A DNA stretch of 27,179 bases, taken from positions 1-27,179 of the forward strand of contig DJML01000058.1 in NCBI GenBank assembly GCA_002436505.1, written 5' to 3'. Under the pieces are notes generated by a model. It was given only the letters and a program-made list of their open reading frames with translations. It did no database searches and was not told where the DNA came from. The stretch is from Bacteroidetes bacterium UBA6491. GTDB lineage: Bacteria; Bacteroidota; Bacteroidia; NS11-12g; UBA9320. Of this stretch, positions 8,116 to 16,723 are shown in pieces. Each line of letters begins with the position of its first letter. Position 1 is the first letter of the stretch. Both the position numbers and the translations under genes were made by a program.

Positions 8116-9912
8116 ATGAGCACTGAGAAAATAAAGAATCTTGACGGCGGAGAATTTTTGATAAAATCACAAGATCCTCTGTCTACTTTTTGTCCGAGTG
8201 ATTTTACTGAAGAACAACTGATGTTCAGGGATATGGTAAAAGATTTTGTCAGGACCAGGATAGATCCCAATGTAGCTAAGATAGACAAGCAGCTGCAGAA
8301 TCCTGACCTTGTCCCAGCTCTCCTGGACGAAGCAGGAGCATTGGGTATCTTAGGTGCTTCGCTCCCTGAAGAATACGGAGGCATGGGAATCGATTTTAAT
8401 TCGGAATCGGTGTTGTCCGAAGAACTTGGCAAGGCCCATTCATTTGGTGTCTCCGCTGCTGCGCATACAGGAATTGGCACTTTGCCTATCCTTTATTATG
8501 GAACGGAAGAACAAAAGAATAAATATTTACCAAAACTGGCCACCGGTGAGATGAAAGCTGCTTATTGCCTTACAGAACCGGACAGCGGTTCTGATGCGCT
8601 GGCGGCAAAAACACGTGCTGACCTCTCTGAAGATGGCAAACATTACATTATCAACGGGCAAAAAATGTGGATCACCAATGCAGGGTTTGCCGATGTGTTC
8701 ACGGTATTCGCAAAAATCGGAGGTGAGCATTTTACCGGTTTTATCATTGAAGCTGATCGTGAAGGTGTAACGCTAGGTGATGAGGAGATCAAACTTGGGA
8801 TCAAAGGTTCGTCCACACGACAGGTATTTTTTGAAAACGTCAAAATACCGGTAGAAAATCTACTCGGCGAACCAGGAAAAGGCCATCGTATTGCATTTAA
8901 CGTGCTAAATATAGGCCGTTACAAACTCGGATTGATGGTGATGGGTGGCAGTAAACGTGTAATTGATATTGCTGCGAATTATGCCAGTGAAAGGCATCAG
9001 TTCGGTGTGCCTATCGCAAGCTTCGGTGCCATCAGACACAAACTGGCCGAAATGTGTATCAGAACATATGCGGCTGAATCAGCCACGTACCGGATCTCAC
9101 AGTTGATAAATGACAGGATCAAATTGCTTGAACACGAAGGAATGGACAGGCCCCAGGCGAAACTGACCGCAGCGGAAGAATACAATGTGGAATGCGCTAT
9201 TCTAAAAGTATTTGGATCCGAAGTCCTGGATTATACAGTTGACGAAGCTGTTCAGATCTTTGGTGGAACAGGTTACTCTGAAGAGTATCCTGTGGCCCGG
9301 ATTTATCGTGACGCCAGGATCAATAGAATATTTGAAGGGACAAATGAGATCAACAGAATGCTTGCCGTGGGACAACTGATGAAAAAAGCACTGAAGGGCA
9401 AACTTGACCTGCTAGGACCGGCGACAAAGATCATCGATGAACTCATGGAAATCCCGGATTTTGGAGATGAGGATGAAAATGATCTTTTCTATCATGAAAA
9501 GAAAGCCATGGTAAACAGTAAAAAGGCAATATTACTGACAGCAGGAGCGGCTGCTAAAAAGTTTATGATGGACCTTGAGAAACAACAGGAGATCCTGCTT
9601 TATTTCGCCAACATGCTCATTGATGTTTTTGCCATGGAATCGGTACTGCTCAGGACAGAAAAACTGTTTATTACTGGCAAGATCACTGCAGAGTCCAACC
9701 AGGTGAATATGACCAGATGCTACTTCGCAGACGCAGCGGACCGAATTCATGATGCGGGAAGAAGTGCCGTCTGTGGATTTGCGGAAGGAGACGATCTGAC
9801 CATATTGCTGATGGGAGTCAAACGATTTACAAAGTTCCCTCCGGTAAATACGGTCGCTTTACGTCAAAAGATAGCTCAGCAAGTTATAAAAGAAAACAAG
9901 TATCCATTCTGA
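8116..9912 (+). CDS. fadE: Acyl-CoA dehydrogenase, FadE type
   Basis: The 598-residue flavoprotein catalyses the first beta-oxidation step, acyl-CoA to trans-2-enoyl-CoA. The N-terminal helical domain (about 30-150) is followed by the FAD-contacting stretch AYCLTEPDSGSDA, a middle beta domain, then the C-terminal helices. The catalytic base is Glu407 in IFEGTNEI. An extra roughly 160-residue C-terminal extension makes it longer than ordinary 380-residue acyl-CoA dehydrogenases and matches the long Bacillus FadE (about 594 residues). Electrons would pass to an electron-transfer flavoprotein, whose genes are not in the window. It is the last gene of the operon, and a weak hairpin plus T-run follows the stop codon. 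Confidence 0.94.
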   Translation: MSTEKIKNLDGGEFLIKSQDPLSTFCPSDFTEEQLMFRDMVKDFVRTRIDPNVAKIDKQLQNPDLVPALLDEAGALGILGASLPEEYGGMGIDFNSESVLSEELGKAHSFGVSAAAHTGIGTLPILYYGTEEQKNKYLPKLATGEMKAAYCLTEPDSGSDALAAKTRADLSEDGKHYIINGQKMWITNAGFADVFTVFAKIGGEHFTGFIIEADREGVTLGDEEIKLGIKGSSTRQVFFENVKIPVENLLGEPGKGHRIAFNVLNIGRYKLGLMVMGGSKRVIDIAANYASERHQFGVPIASFGAIRHKLAEMCIRTYAAESATYRISQLINDRIKLLEHEGMDRPQAKLTAAEEYNVECAILKVFGSEVLDYTVDEAVQIFGGTGYSEEYPVARIYRDARINRIFEGTNEINRMLAVGQLMKKALKGKLDLLGPATKIIDELMEIPDFGDEDENDLFYHEKKAMVNSKKAILLTAGAAAKKFMMDLEKQQEILLYFANMLIDVFAMESVLLRTEKLFITGKITAESNQVNMTRCYFADAADRIHDAGRSAVCGFAEGDDLTILLMGVKRFTKFPPVNTVALRQKIAQQVIKENKYPF

Positions 9913-9914
9913 GC

Positions 9915-9945
9915 ATATCAACGACCCGCTTGATGTCCATTTTTT
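9915..9945 (+). terminator. Weak candidate terminator after the fad operon
   Basis: ATATCAA (9915-9921) can pair with TTGATGT (9930-9936), including one T-G pair, around an 8-nt loop. Six T residues follow at 9940-9945. The stem is short and AT-rich, so termination may be partial. Confidence 0.33.
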
Positions 9946-9959
9946 AAATTTTGTGGCGA

Positions 9960-9979
9960 TGGAATTTCTTTTAATTCCA
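9960..9979 (+). other. Perfect 7-bp stem-loop in the TerC leader
   Basis: TGGAATT (9960-9966) and AATTCCA (9973-9979) are exact complements around a 6-nt loop. The hairpin ends one base before the upstream ATG at 9981 and 34 bases before the preferred start at 10014. A mini-ORF of 11 codons (ATG at 9959, stop TGA at 9992-9994) runs through it in another frame. Confidence 0.45.
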
Positions 9980-10013
9980 GATGCCTATTTTTGACCAGGA
10001 TATTTCAAGACCA

Positions 10014-10730
10014 ATGGAAATCTTTCTTCATGCCGAAACATGGATTGCCCTGCTGACACTCACGTTCCTGGAAGTCGTTCTGGGAATTGACAACATCATT
10101 TTCATTTCTCTCATTTCTAACAAACTGCCTAAAGAGGATCAAAAGAAAGTCAGACTGATCGGCCTTTCACTTGCTCTTATTATGCGGATTGTACTTTTGC
10201 TTGGTATCACATGGATAATAAAGGCCAAAGCTCCTTTGTTCAATCTGTTCGGTCTAGATTTCAGCATCAGGGACATCATCCTTATTGCAGGGGGGTTGTT
10301 CCTCTTGTCGAAAAGTACAACAGAGATCTATGCCAAAATTGAAGACAAAGAGCATGAGCATAATGTTTCTAAAGTGACCGGCACGGGTTATGCCATTTTA
10401 CAGATCGTTCTGCTGGATATTATTTTCAGCTTCGATTCGATACTCACTGCGATCGGTTTAACAGATGTGATTCTTTTGATGATCATTGCTGTTATTATTT
10501 CCATTATCATCATGATGATCTTTGCCGGACAGATCAGTGAATTTATCAGCAAGCATCCTTCTCTACAGATCCTGGCTCTGGCTTTCCTTATCCTGATAGG
10601 GTTCATGCTGGCGATCGAAGGTTTCGATTATCATGTTCCCAAGGGATACATCTACTTCGCCGTATTCTTCTCCCTTATCGTAGAAGTACTTAATATGAGG
10701 GTGAGGAGAAGGAAATCATTAAATCATTAA
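10014..10730 (+). CDS. TerC-family integral membrane protein (possible metal ion exporter)
   Basis: The protein is 238 residues from the ATG at 10014, with an in-frame ATG 11 codons earlier (9981). I prefer 10014 because family members usually begin with the equivalent of MEIFLHAETWIALLTLTFLE, directly before the first membrane helix. About seven hydrophobic segments are visible. The two family signatures carry acidic residues inside the membrane: Glu20 and Asp26-Asn27 in LTFLEVVLGIDNIIF, and the later LLDIIFSFDSILTAIG. Relatives export manganese or are linked to tellurite resistance, and the substrate here is unknown. The last codons and the stop lie within an 8-bp tandem repeat (10713-10752), so the C-terminal SLNH is probably repeat-derived and not functional. 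The gene converges on the TonB receptor gene. Confidence 0.88.
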   Translation: MEIFLHAETWIALLTLTFLEVVLGIDNIIFISLISNKLPKEDQKKVRLIGLSLALIMRIVLLLGITWIIKAKAPLFNLFGLDFSIRDIILIAGGLFLLSKSTTEIYAKIEDKEHEHNVSKVTGTGYAILQIVLLDIIFSFDSILTAIGLTDVILLMIIAVIISIIIMMIFAGQISEFISKHPSLQILALAFLILIGFMLAIEGFDYHVPKGYIYFAVFFSLIVEVLNMRVRRRKSLNH

Positions 10731-10752
10731 ATCATTCCATCATTCCATCATT
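10713..10752. repeat. Five tandem 8-bp units between convergent genes
   Basis: Three copies of AAATCATT (10713-10736) are followed by two of CCATCATT (10737-10752), so the core ATCATT recurs every 8 bp five times. The array contains the TAA stop of the TerC gene and ends 2 bp before the stop codon of the receptor gene on the other strand. Confidence 0.85.
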
Positions 10753-10754
10753 CT

Positions 10755-13238
10755 TTACATCCCCATATCCTCTTCATCTCCTCCGCCACCGTTTCCACCT
10801 CTGCCTCTGCGTTTAGGCTCATCTTTGATATTTCCAAACCGATAATTCACATTCAGGGACAACACGCGCGACTGCCATTTAAAATCGGACTCCTGAGCGA
10901 ATACTTCAGATGAGGTTTTTATCCTGAACATACGTGTATTAAATACGTCGCTTAACCTCAATCCTACCGAACCTTTCTCCTTTGCAAAACTTCTTTTTAC
11001 CGAAAGATCCAGAGAATACATCGGGAGAATCTCTCCCTGGGCCAGCACTCTCGGACCTGAATAAAACCCGAACAGCTGGCTTGACCATTTGGTGTTGATC
11101 TTATAAGTAGCATTTCCGCGCAAACTCCAGTTTACGGCATCATTAGAAAGCTGAGTGTTTTCTACATCGCCGTCTATTATTACCCGATAGATGTTCCCGG
11201 AGGCATTGATGTTCCACCTGGCGCCGATTTTCAAGGTATAGGAGACTTCTGCCCCCGAGGCGATCTCATGCCCGAAATTAGCATAGGTTACGGTCGTAAC
11301 GTTACTGTCGCTCACATTGATAAACCTGTTGATCCCGTTTTTAGTATACCTGTAATATAACTCGGCATTAATTATTGATCGCTTCACGAATTGTGTATAC
11401 CCAAGTTCTGCTGAGTGGATGTATTCAGGTTGAAGAAAAGGGTTTCCTCTCCTTAAATGATATGGATCCGTGTATTCTGTAAACGGGTTTAGCTGCCTGC
11501 TGTGTGGCCTGTTGATCCGCTTACTGTAATTCAGTTTTATCGTTCTTTTTTTACCAAGATCGTAGGCTGTGTGGATGGTCGGGAACCAGCTGTAGTAAGG
11601 GTTCTTAAATATTGAATCGTCCGCTACCAGTTCCGAAATTATCGATGCATATTCCCCTCTTACACCAACCTGCCAATCCAGCTTGCCTTTCTTTTGTCCG
11701 TATATGCCGTAAATACCGTGCACCTGTTCATGGTAGAGCATTCTGTTGGAGATGTTCAGGTTTTTAACAAATACCTGCTCGCCCCTATCAAGATCGCTCA
11801 GTTCATAATCGTTATCCTGCTGCCTGATGATCGATTTTCCGCCGAACTCGATCTTACTGTTATTGTATTCATTTACAAAATCAACAGCTGCAGTAAAAAG
11901 GCTCCCGTTATTGGTCTCTTCAGTGTACTGCTTTGCCGTTTGAGAAATATAATTGAACTGCCTGTCCGTTGAATCCTGGCTGATATCTACAGATTCAAAT
12001 CTCTCATTAAAATTATAGTTGATGTCAAAGACCAGGTTCTTCGTAGGTCTTCCGAATTCGTGCTTGAACATGGCGTTCAAGTCAACGCTGTACCGGTTCT
12101 GGTCTTCAAATCCATTTCTGGAGAAATAGTTGTCGGACAATGGCAGGGTATTCCTGTAATCAATATTGTCATCCTCGGTTCTTATTCTCTGATAGCCTGA
12201 AGCGGAGAATGTAATTGTGTTGTACTTGTTCAGGTAATGGTCCATCCCGAATTTCAACGAATTGGACATAGACCTTGAAATACTGTTTTTATCCTGAAAC
12301 AGTCCTGACCCGTTCTCAATATAATCGCTTTGGGTCTTGCCCTTTCGCCACCTCTCATCCGCATTACTTCCGGCGGTCAGGAAGAAATTTGTTTTCCCTT
12401 TTTTAAAATTCGCATTGACACCCAGGTTGGCACCTGGCGAAGTTGTCACTCCTCCGCTGACATTCACATTAAACCCATCGCTTCTGTCCTTCTTTAAAAT
12501 TATATTTATTATTCCACCAACCCCGTCAGGGTCATACTTTGCCGATGGATTGGTAATTACTTCAATGGACTCTATCGCAGAGGTCGGGATATTGTTAAGC
12601 ACCGAACCTGGCTCTCCGATCGAAGGAACAGGTTTCCCATCTATAAGGATACGCACGTTGCCACTTCCCCGAAGACTTACATTCCCGTCAATATCCACAT
12701 CGATGGAAGGAACGTTCTGAAGTATATCCGTTGTTTGCATGCTCTCAAGCCCATCAATATCTTTAATGTTGACCACCTTCTTGTCCAGCTTATAACTCAC
12801 GGGAGATTTTGTGGCCTTTATCGTTGCCTCCTTTAGCAGTTCTGTGCCGGGATTCAGCTTAATAACCTTAAGATCAACTTCCCATTGCTCAGGAGAAATG
12901 CTGACATTTCTGATGGAGTCCGTTTCGAAACCGATGGAAGATATTTCGATCAGATAAATTCCCGGTGCCAGCGATTCAACCAGGAACCGTCCATTCTCAT
13001 CAGTGAGTGTTCCTGCCGCAAGTTCTTTGGTTCTTTGATCGATCACTGCAACGGAAGCATATTCTATCCGTTCGTGACTGGTTTCATCGATCAATTTGCC
13101 AGCTATCCTTCCCATTGCCGGTATCTGGCTGTGTCTCCCGGCCCTTGCCGAGGAATCCTTCTGACTGTAAGAATTAGTGAACAGCAGAACCATGAGCACT
13201 ATAAGAAATACTGATCTATACATATAAACTTTAGACAT
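10755..13238 (-). CDS. TonB-dependent receptor-like outer-membrane beta-barrel protein
   Basis: The 827-residue protein has a signal peptide (about 1-25, ending SYSQ). A carboxypeptidase-regulatory-like beta sandwich follows (about 44-115, GKLIDETSHERIEYASVAV to GIYLIEIS). A plug domain comes next (about 140-250, with LRGSGNVRILIDG and then IESIEVITNPSAKYDPDG-GGIINI). The beta-barrel runs to about residue 805, where the last strand reads LNVNYRFG. A glycine-rich, charged tail closes it (RRGRGGNGGGGDEED, end MGM). This is the common Bacteroidota large barrel class related to TonB receptors. No SusD partner or TonB-box ligand clue lies nearby, so the substrate is unknown. It diverges from the Wzi/RemB-like gene across a 79-bp gap. 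No exact -7 box was found for this strand. Confidence 0.88.
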   Translation of the reverse strand: MSKVYMYRSVFLIVLMVLLFTNSYSQKDSSARAGRHSQIPAMGRIAGKLIDETSHERIEYASVAVIDQRTKELAAGTLTDENGRFLVESLAPGIYLIEISSIGFETDSIRNVSISPEQWEVDLKVIKLNPGTELLKEATIKATKSPVSYKLDKKVVNIKDIDGLESMQTTDILQNVPSIDVDIDGNVSLRGSGNVRILIDGKPVPSIGEPGSVLNNIPTSAIESIEVITNPSAKYDPDGVGGIINIILKKDRSDGFNVNVSGGVTTSPGANLGVNANFKKGKTNFFLTAGSNADERWRKGKTQSDYIENGSGLFQDKNSISRSMSNSLKFGMDHYLNKYNTITFSASGYQRIRTEDDNIDYRNTLPLSDNYFSRNGFEDQNRYSVDLNAMFKHEFGRPTKNLVFDINYNFNERFESVDISQDSTDRQFNYISQTAKQYTEETNNGSLFTAAVDFVNEYNNSKIEFGGKSIIRQQDNDYELSDLDRGEQVFVKNLNISNRMLYHEQVHGIYGIYGQKKGKLDWQVGVRGEYASIISELVADDSIFKNPYYSWFPTIHTAYDLGKKRTIKLNYSKRINRPHSRQLNPFTEYTDPYHLRRGNPFLQPEYIHSAELGYTQFVKRSIINAELYYRYTKNGINRFINVSDSNVTTVTYANFGHEIASGAEVSYTLKIGARWNINASGNIYRVIIDGDVENTQLSNDAVNWSLRGNATYKINTKWSSQLFGFYSGPRVLAQGEILPMYSLDLSVKRSFAKEKGSVGLRLSDVFNTRMFRIKTSSEVFAQESDFKWQSRVLSLNVNYRFGNIKDEPKRRGRGGNGGGGDEEDMGM

Positions 13239-13305
13239 TTCAAGCCGGCTAATTAGTCCCGGGGTATTATTTTTTTTGCGAAGTTCGACAATTATGACAT
13301 AACGT

Positions 13306-13313
13306 TACATTTG
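13306..13313 (+). promoter_or_regulatory. Candidate -7 promoter box of the Wzi/RemB-like gene
   Basis: TACATTTG, an exact TAnnTTTG match, ends 4 nt before the ATG at 13318, implying a leaderless or nearly leaderless transcript. The -33 element is not clear; TTCG at 13284-13287 has acceptable spacing but is a poor match. Confidence 0.42.
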
Positions 13314-13317
13314 TGAT

Positions 13318-15078
13318 ATGAAGGCCATCTCCCGATTTCTTACCATACTGTTCGTTTTTCTGGCAATTACTGCAACGGCACAAAGAAATTTTGCCCCTCT
13401 TGACCCTGATTACTACCATTTGTACGACAGGGATGACATCAGAAACAGTTCAGACACGAATATTATACATACTTCAGTTAAACCGTTCAACCGTCAAGAC
13501 CTGGCGATCATGGCCAACAGGCCGTCTATGCGGATAACAGACAATAAAAGAGATGGTTTTAACCGGGAATATCTCGATCATGACAATGATGCATTTATGC
13601 CCGGTTACTCACATGATCTTCCAAAGGATAGTACCTCTGCACGCACAGAATACCAGTGGCCATATTACAGGTTAAACAGAGGGAACCATCGATTAAAGAT
13701 CAAGAATTATTTCTACCGCCACCCGGCAGCCTTTTTAGGAATATTCGGCCGTAGCGATATTTGGATGATCGCCAATCCTGTATTGGGATTTTCCAGTGGC
13801 ACCGAGTCGCCCGGTGACCTTCGTACTTACCAGAATACAAGAGGATTTCAAATTCATGGTTCCATTGGAGGAAAACTTGGATTTCATACGTATGTGACCG
13901 AGAATCAATTTCGCTTCCCTTCATATTACACCCAGTTTGTTGAAGACCATGGCGTTGTACCTGGCGTTGGACTTATAAAAGATTTTGGTGACGGTGGCTA
14001 TGATTTCCTTGACGCCAAAGGTTCGATCACTTTCTCCCCAATCAAGGAGATCATGTTTCAATTTGGCCATGATAATAATTTCATCGGCAACGGGTACCGA
14101 AGCCTCATTCTTTCGGACAACGCAAGAGAGAATCTTTTTTTAAAAGTAAGGACGAGGGTATGGCGTATGCAATACACAAATCTGTTCATGGAACTCTCTG
14201 ATCTGGAACGCCTCGGTGGAACCGGCAACAACCAGAGAAAAAAATTCATGGCACTACACCACCTAAATTTTAAGATCACCAGGAATTTATCTTTCGGTAT
14301 GTTCGAAAGCATTGTTTTCGCCAGAAAGGACAGCACCGATACCCCGGGATACGACATCAATTACCTTAACCCGATCATCTTTTACCGTGCCGTAGAACAT
14401 GGTTTGAACAGCAGCGATAACAGCCTCCTTGGTATAGACTGGAAATGGAACTTCGTAAAACGATTCTCATTTTACGGACAGATCGTACTGGATGAGCTTA
14501 GAAAGGACAGCATATTGCAGAGAACCGGATGGTGGGGAAATAAATGGGCTTTACAAGCGGGTTTGAAATACATTGATGTTGCAGGCATCGACAACCTTGA
14601 CCTCCAGTTTGAAACAAATATCGTACGGCCCTATACTTATACTCATGGTGACAGGTCGCAAAACTATATCCACCACAATCAGTCGATGGCACACCCGCTG
14701 GGGGCTAATTTTATAGAGTACATCGGCATTCTGCGTTACCAACTAAGTCCGCGCTGGAAACTTACCGGCATCTTTATGGTCGCTGAACATGGTCGCGACA
14801 GTCTGGTTAGATACCCTGACGAACATTACGGCGGCAACATCCTTGAGGACTATACCAAAAGGCCAAAAGAGACAAATATTAAAATCGGTCAGGGTTTTAC
14901 CCAGACCATTACACATGCAGAATTCAGGGCAAGCTGGCAGTTCTATCACAACGTCAACATGGATATCACTTATATATACAGAATGTCCGAGGGTCCGATC
15001 CAGCACTTCAATTTTGATCTTCAGCTGTTGCAGATAGGCTTCCGGATGAACCTGCCCTATTACAGAACAGACTATTGA
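13318..15078 (+). CDS. Outer-membrane beta-barrel protein, Wzi/RemB-like
   Basis: The 586-residue protein has a signal peptide (about 1-21, ending ATAQ) and many alternating hydrophobic/aromatic strands typical of an outer-membrane barrel. The stretch GHDNNFIGNGYRSLILSDNA and a later one, YDINYLNPIIFYRAVEHGLN, recall the capsule-assembly Wzi and gliding-associated RemB families of Bacteroidota. I recognise these from family memory, not a search. If correct, its role is in cell-surface polysaccharide or adhesin display. It is followed, after 87 bp, by a membrane glycosyltransferase on the same strand, which fits a surface-polysaccharide context. It could also be an unrelated barrel of unknown function. 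Confidence 0.65.
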   Translation: MKAISRFLTILFVFLAITATAQRNFAPLDPDYYHLYDRDDIRNSSDTNIIHTSVKPFNRQDLAIMANRPSMRITDNKRDGFNREYLDHDNDAFMPGYSHDLPKDSTSARTEYQWPYYRLNRGNHRLKIKNYFYRHPAAFLGIFGRSDIWMIANPVLGFSSGTESPGDLRTYQNTRGFQIHGSIGGKLGFHTYVTENQFRFPSYYTQFVEDHGVVPGVGLIKDFGDGGYDFLDAKGSITFSPIKEIMFQFGHDNNFIGNGYRSLILSDNARENLFLKVRTRVWRMQYTNLFMELSDLERLGGTGNNQRKKFMALHHLNFKITRNLSFGMFESIVFARKDSTDTPGYDINYLNPIIFYRAVEHGLNSSDNSLLGIDWKWNFVKRFSFYGQIVLDELRKDSILQRTGWWGNKWALQAGLKYIDVAGIDNLDLQFETNIVRPYTYTHGDRSQNYIHHNQSMAHPLGANFIEYIGILRYQLSPRWKLTGIFMVAEHGRDSLVRYPDEHYGGNILEDYTKRPKETNIKIGQGFTQTITHAEFRASWQFYHNVNMDITYIYRMSEGPIQHFNFDLQLLQIGFRMNLPYYRTDY

Positions 15079-15165
15079 TCCCGGACCAATCGAACAACGG
15101 TGTGTTTGTTCTGTTGCATTAATTAACCCATCCACATGAAGTATATTTTTAACATCTTTGCATAG

Positions 15166-16089
15166 ATGTTACTGTCCGTTGTCATACCTGTATTCAATGA
15201 GGAAGAGAATATCCTTCCTATATACAATCGCCTAAGGCTGGTAGTAAATAAATTGAATATCGATTATGAATTCATCTTTGTAAATGACGGCAGCTCTGAC
15301 GGATCACAGCATAAACTTGTCGAACTTAGCAACAAGGATGCACACTCAAAATACATTCAGCTTAGCCGGAATTTCGGGCACCAGGTAGCCGTTTCTGCAG
15401 GTCTTGATTTTTGCAAGGGAGATAAAATTGTGCTGATAGATGCTGACGGGCAGGATCCTCCTGAAGTGATCGAGAAACTGTACCTAAAAAGCCTGGAAGG
15501 TTACGATGTCGTTTACGCAAAACGTTTGCAGCGAAAAGGCGAATCACGGTTAAAAAAATTCACCGCACGCTTGTTCTACCGGATACTGAACAGGATCACC
15601 CAGATACCAATTCCAATGGATACGGGAGATTTCAGAATAATGAACAAACGGGTAGTGGAACAATTGCGAAGGATGCCGGAAAGGCACAAGTTCCTTCGCG
15701 GTCAGGTAGCATGGGTGGGGTTCACCCAAACTTCTATCGACTACCAGAGGGATGCAAGGGTTGCCGGAAACTCAGGTTACAACTACAGGAAAATGATCAG
15801 ACTGGCCATTGATGCTATAACGTCATTCTCTAATTTCCCGTTGAAACTGGCTACCTTGTCCGGTTTTTTATTCGCTTTTATCGGGTTCATCCTTATTTGC
15901 TATACGCTATACTCACGTTTCATTATTGAACGTTATGAACCCGGATGGGCATCACAGATGATCACGATCATTTTCATTGGTGGTATCCAGCTTATTGGAA
16001 TTGGCATTATTGGTGAATATATAAGTCGGATCAGCGACAACGTGAAAAAAAGGCCGCTGTACATCATCGACAAAACGAACATTAGCTGA
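15166..16089 (+). CDS. Membrane-bound family 2 glycosyltransferase (GtrB/ArnC-like)
   Basis: The 307-residue enzyme has an N-terminal GT-A fold starting VVIPVFNEEENI, with nucleotide-sugar/metal motif D92-A-D94 in DADGQDPP and the region MDTGDFRIM, followed by R-x-x-F-L-R-G-Q typical of polyprenyl-phosphate sugar transferases. Two transmembrane helices lie at about 230-255 and 263-290, and the tail is basic. Such proteins load glucose, aminoarabinose or similar sugars onto undecaprenyl phosphate for transfer across the membrane. The ATG at 15166 is the first start upstream of the conserved strand. CATCTTTG (15153-15160), one mismatch from the -7 consensus, precedes it. The next gene starts 1 bp after the stop codon, so the two form an operon. 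Confidence 0.9.
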   Translation: MLLSVVIPVFNEEENILPIYNRLRLVVNKLNIDYEFIFVNDGSSDGSQHKLVELSNKDAHSKYIQLSRNFGHQVAVSAGLDFCKGDKIVLIDADGQDPPEVIEKLYLKSLEGYDVVYAKRLQRKGESRLKKFTARLFYRILNRITQIPIPMDTGDFRIMNKRVVEQLRRMPERHKFLRGQVAWVGFTQTSIDYQRDARVAGNSGYNYRKMIRLAIDAITSFSNFPLKLATLSGFLFAFIGFILICYTLYSRFIIERYEPGWASQMITIIFIGGIQLIGIGIIGEYISRISDNVKKRPLYIIDKTNIS

Positions 16090-16090
16090 C

Positions 16091-16675
16091 ATGCATAATA
16101 TCGAACCACATTATCTATGGCTTGAATTGTATGATCCAAGCGATGACCCCAGGTCACCATTCTTCATGCGCCAGTACAGTGAGTTCGAGTACACAAACAA
16201 AATTTACAACTTCGTTCTGCACCCCAGGTGGGATTATTTTGGCAGCGAAACACTTCTGTTAAAAGTGTTAATGGTCAATTATGACCGCCAATATGCCGTA
16301 ATTGAACTGATCGGAGAATGGAACGACGCCATTAATAATGACATCATGTTTCTTAAGCGAGATGTGATCGATCCGATGATCGAAGATGGAATTGACAAGT
16401 TCATCATTATTGGAGAAAATGTGCTGAATTTTCACTGTTCCGATGATTCTTATTACGAAGAATGGCGGACAGATATCCCTGATGGCTGGATCGCGCTGCT
16501 CAGTTTCCAGGATCATGTCATGAAAGAACTGGACGAGAATCGTATCTCACAATATTTTGAGGTGGAAGAAGAATTCTTCTTTATCCCCTGGCGCTCCCTT
16601 AAGCCAGATATGTTATTCAAGAAAATCACCCAGCTCTTATCTCGCAGAATAGGGAACGAAATTTCCAATTTCTAG
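16091..16675 (+). CDS. Conserved Bacteroidota protein of unknown function
   Basis: The 194-residue acidic, soluble-looking protein lacks a signal peptide or membrane segment. I recall similar proteins in many Flavobacteriia (motif-like stretches HPRWDYFG, VIELIGEWNDAINNDI, LKRDVID, ENVLNFHCSDDSYYEEW), but know no assigned function. The many tryptophans and the central alternating strand/helix pattern (FIIIGENVLNF) suggest a folded alpha/beta enzyme-like or binding domain. It begins 1 bp after the glycosyltransferase stop, implying co-expression and perhaps a role tied to that envelope pathway. That link is context only. Confidence 0.75.
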   Translation: MHNIEPHYLWLELYDPSDDPRSPFFMRQYSEFEYTNKIYNFVLHPRWDYFGSETLLLKVLMVNYDRQYAVIELIGEWNDAINNDIMFLKRDVIDPMIEDGIDKFIIIGENVLNFHCSDDSYYEEWRTDIPDGWIALLSFQDHVMKELDENRISQYFEVEEEFFFIPWRSLKPDMLFKKITQLLSRRIGNEISNF

Positions 16676-16696
16676 ACAATATTTGCATCCCTCTTC

Positions 16697-16723
16697 TTGC
16701 GTTTATAAACGACTATTTATTTG
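16697..16723 (+). promoter_or_regulatory. Candidate promoter with embedded palindrome ahead of the MarR-like gene
   Basis: A TTG (16697-16699) and TTTATTTG (16716-16723, one mismatch to TAnnTTTG) are 16 bp apart. The perfect 12-bp palindrome CGTTTATAAACG (16700-16711) fills most of the spacer, where a repressor would block polymerase. A half-site GTCGTTTA recurs at 16819-16826, just ahead of the ATG at 16841. Autoregulation by the MarR-like protein is a guess from position. Confidence 0.35.

Noticed and set aside
9913..10013. Manganese yybP-ykoY-type riboswitch ahead of the TerC gene
   Set aside because: Only a short hairpin is present; the conserved junction bases of that class are not seen and the leader is too short.
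15515..15530. Second fad-type operator (GCAAAACGTTTGC)
   Set aside because: It is inside the glycosyltransferase gene, lacks the outer ACTTTACC arms and has different symmetry.
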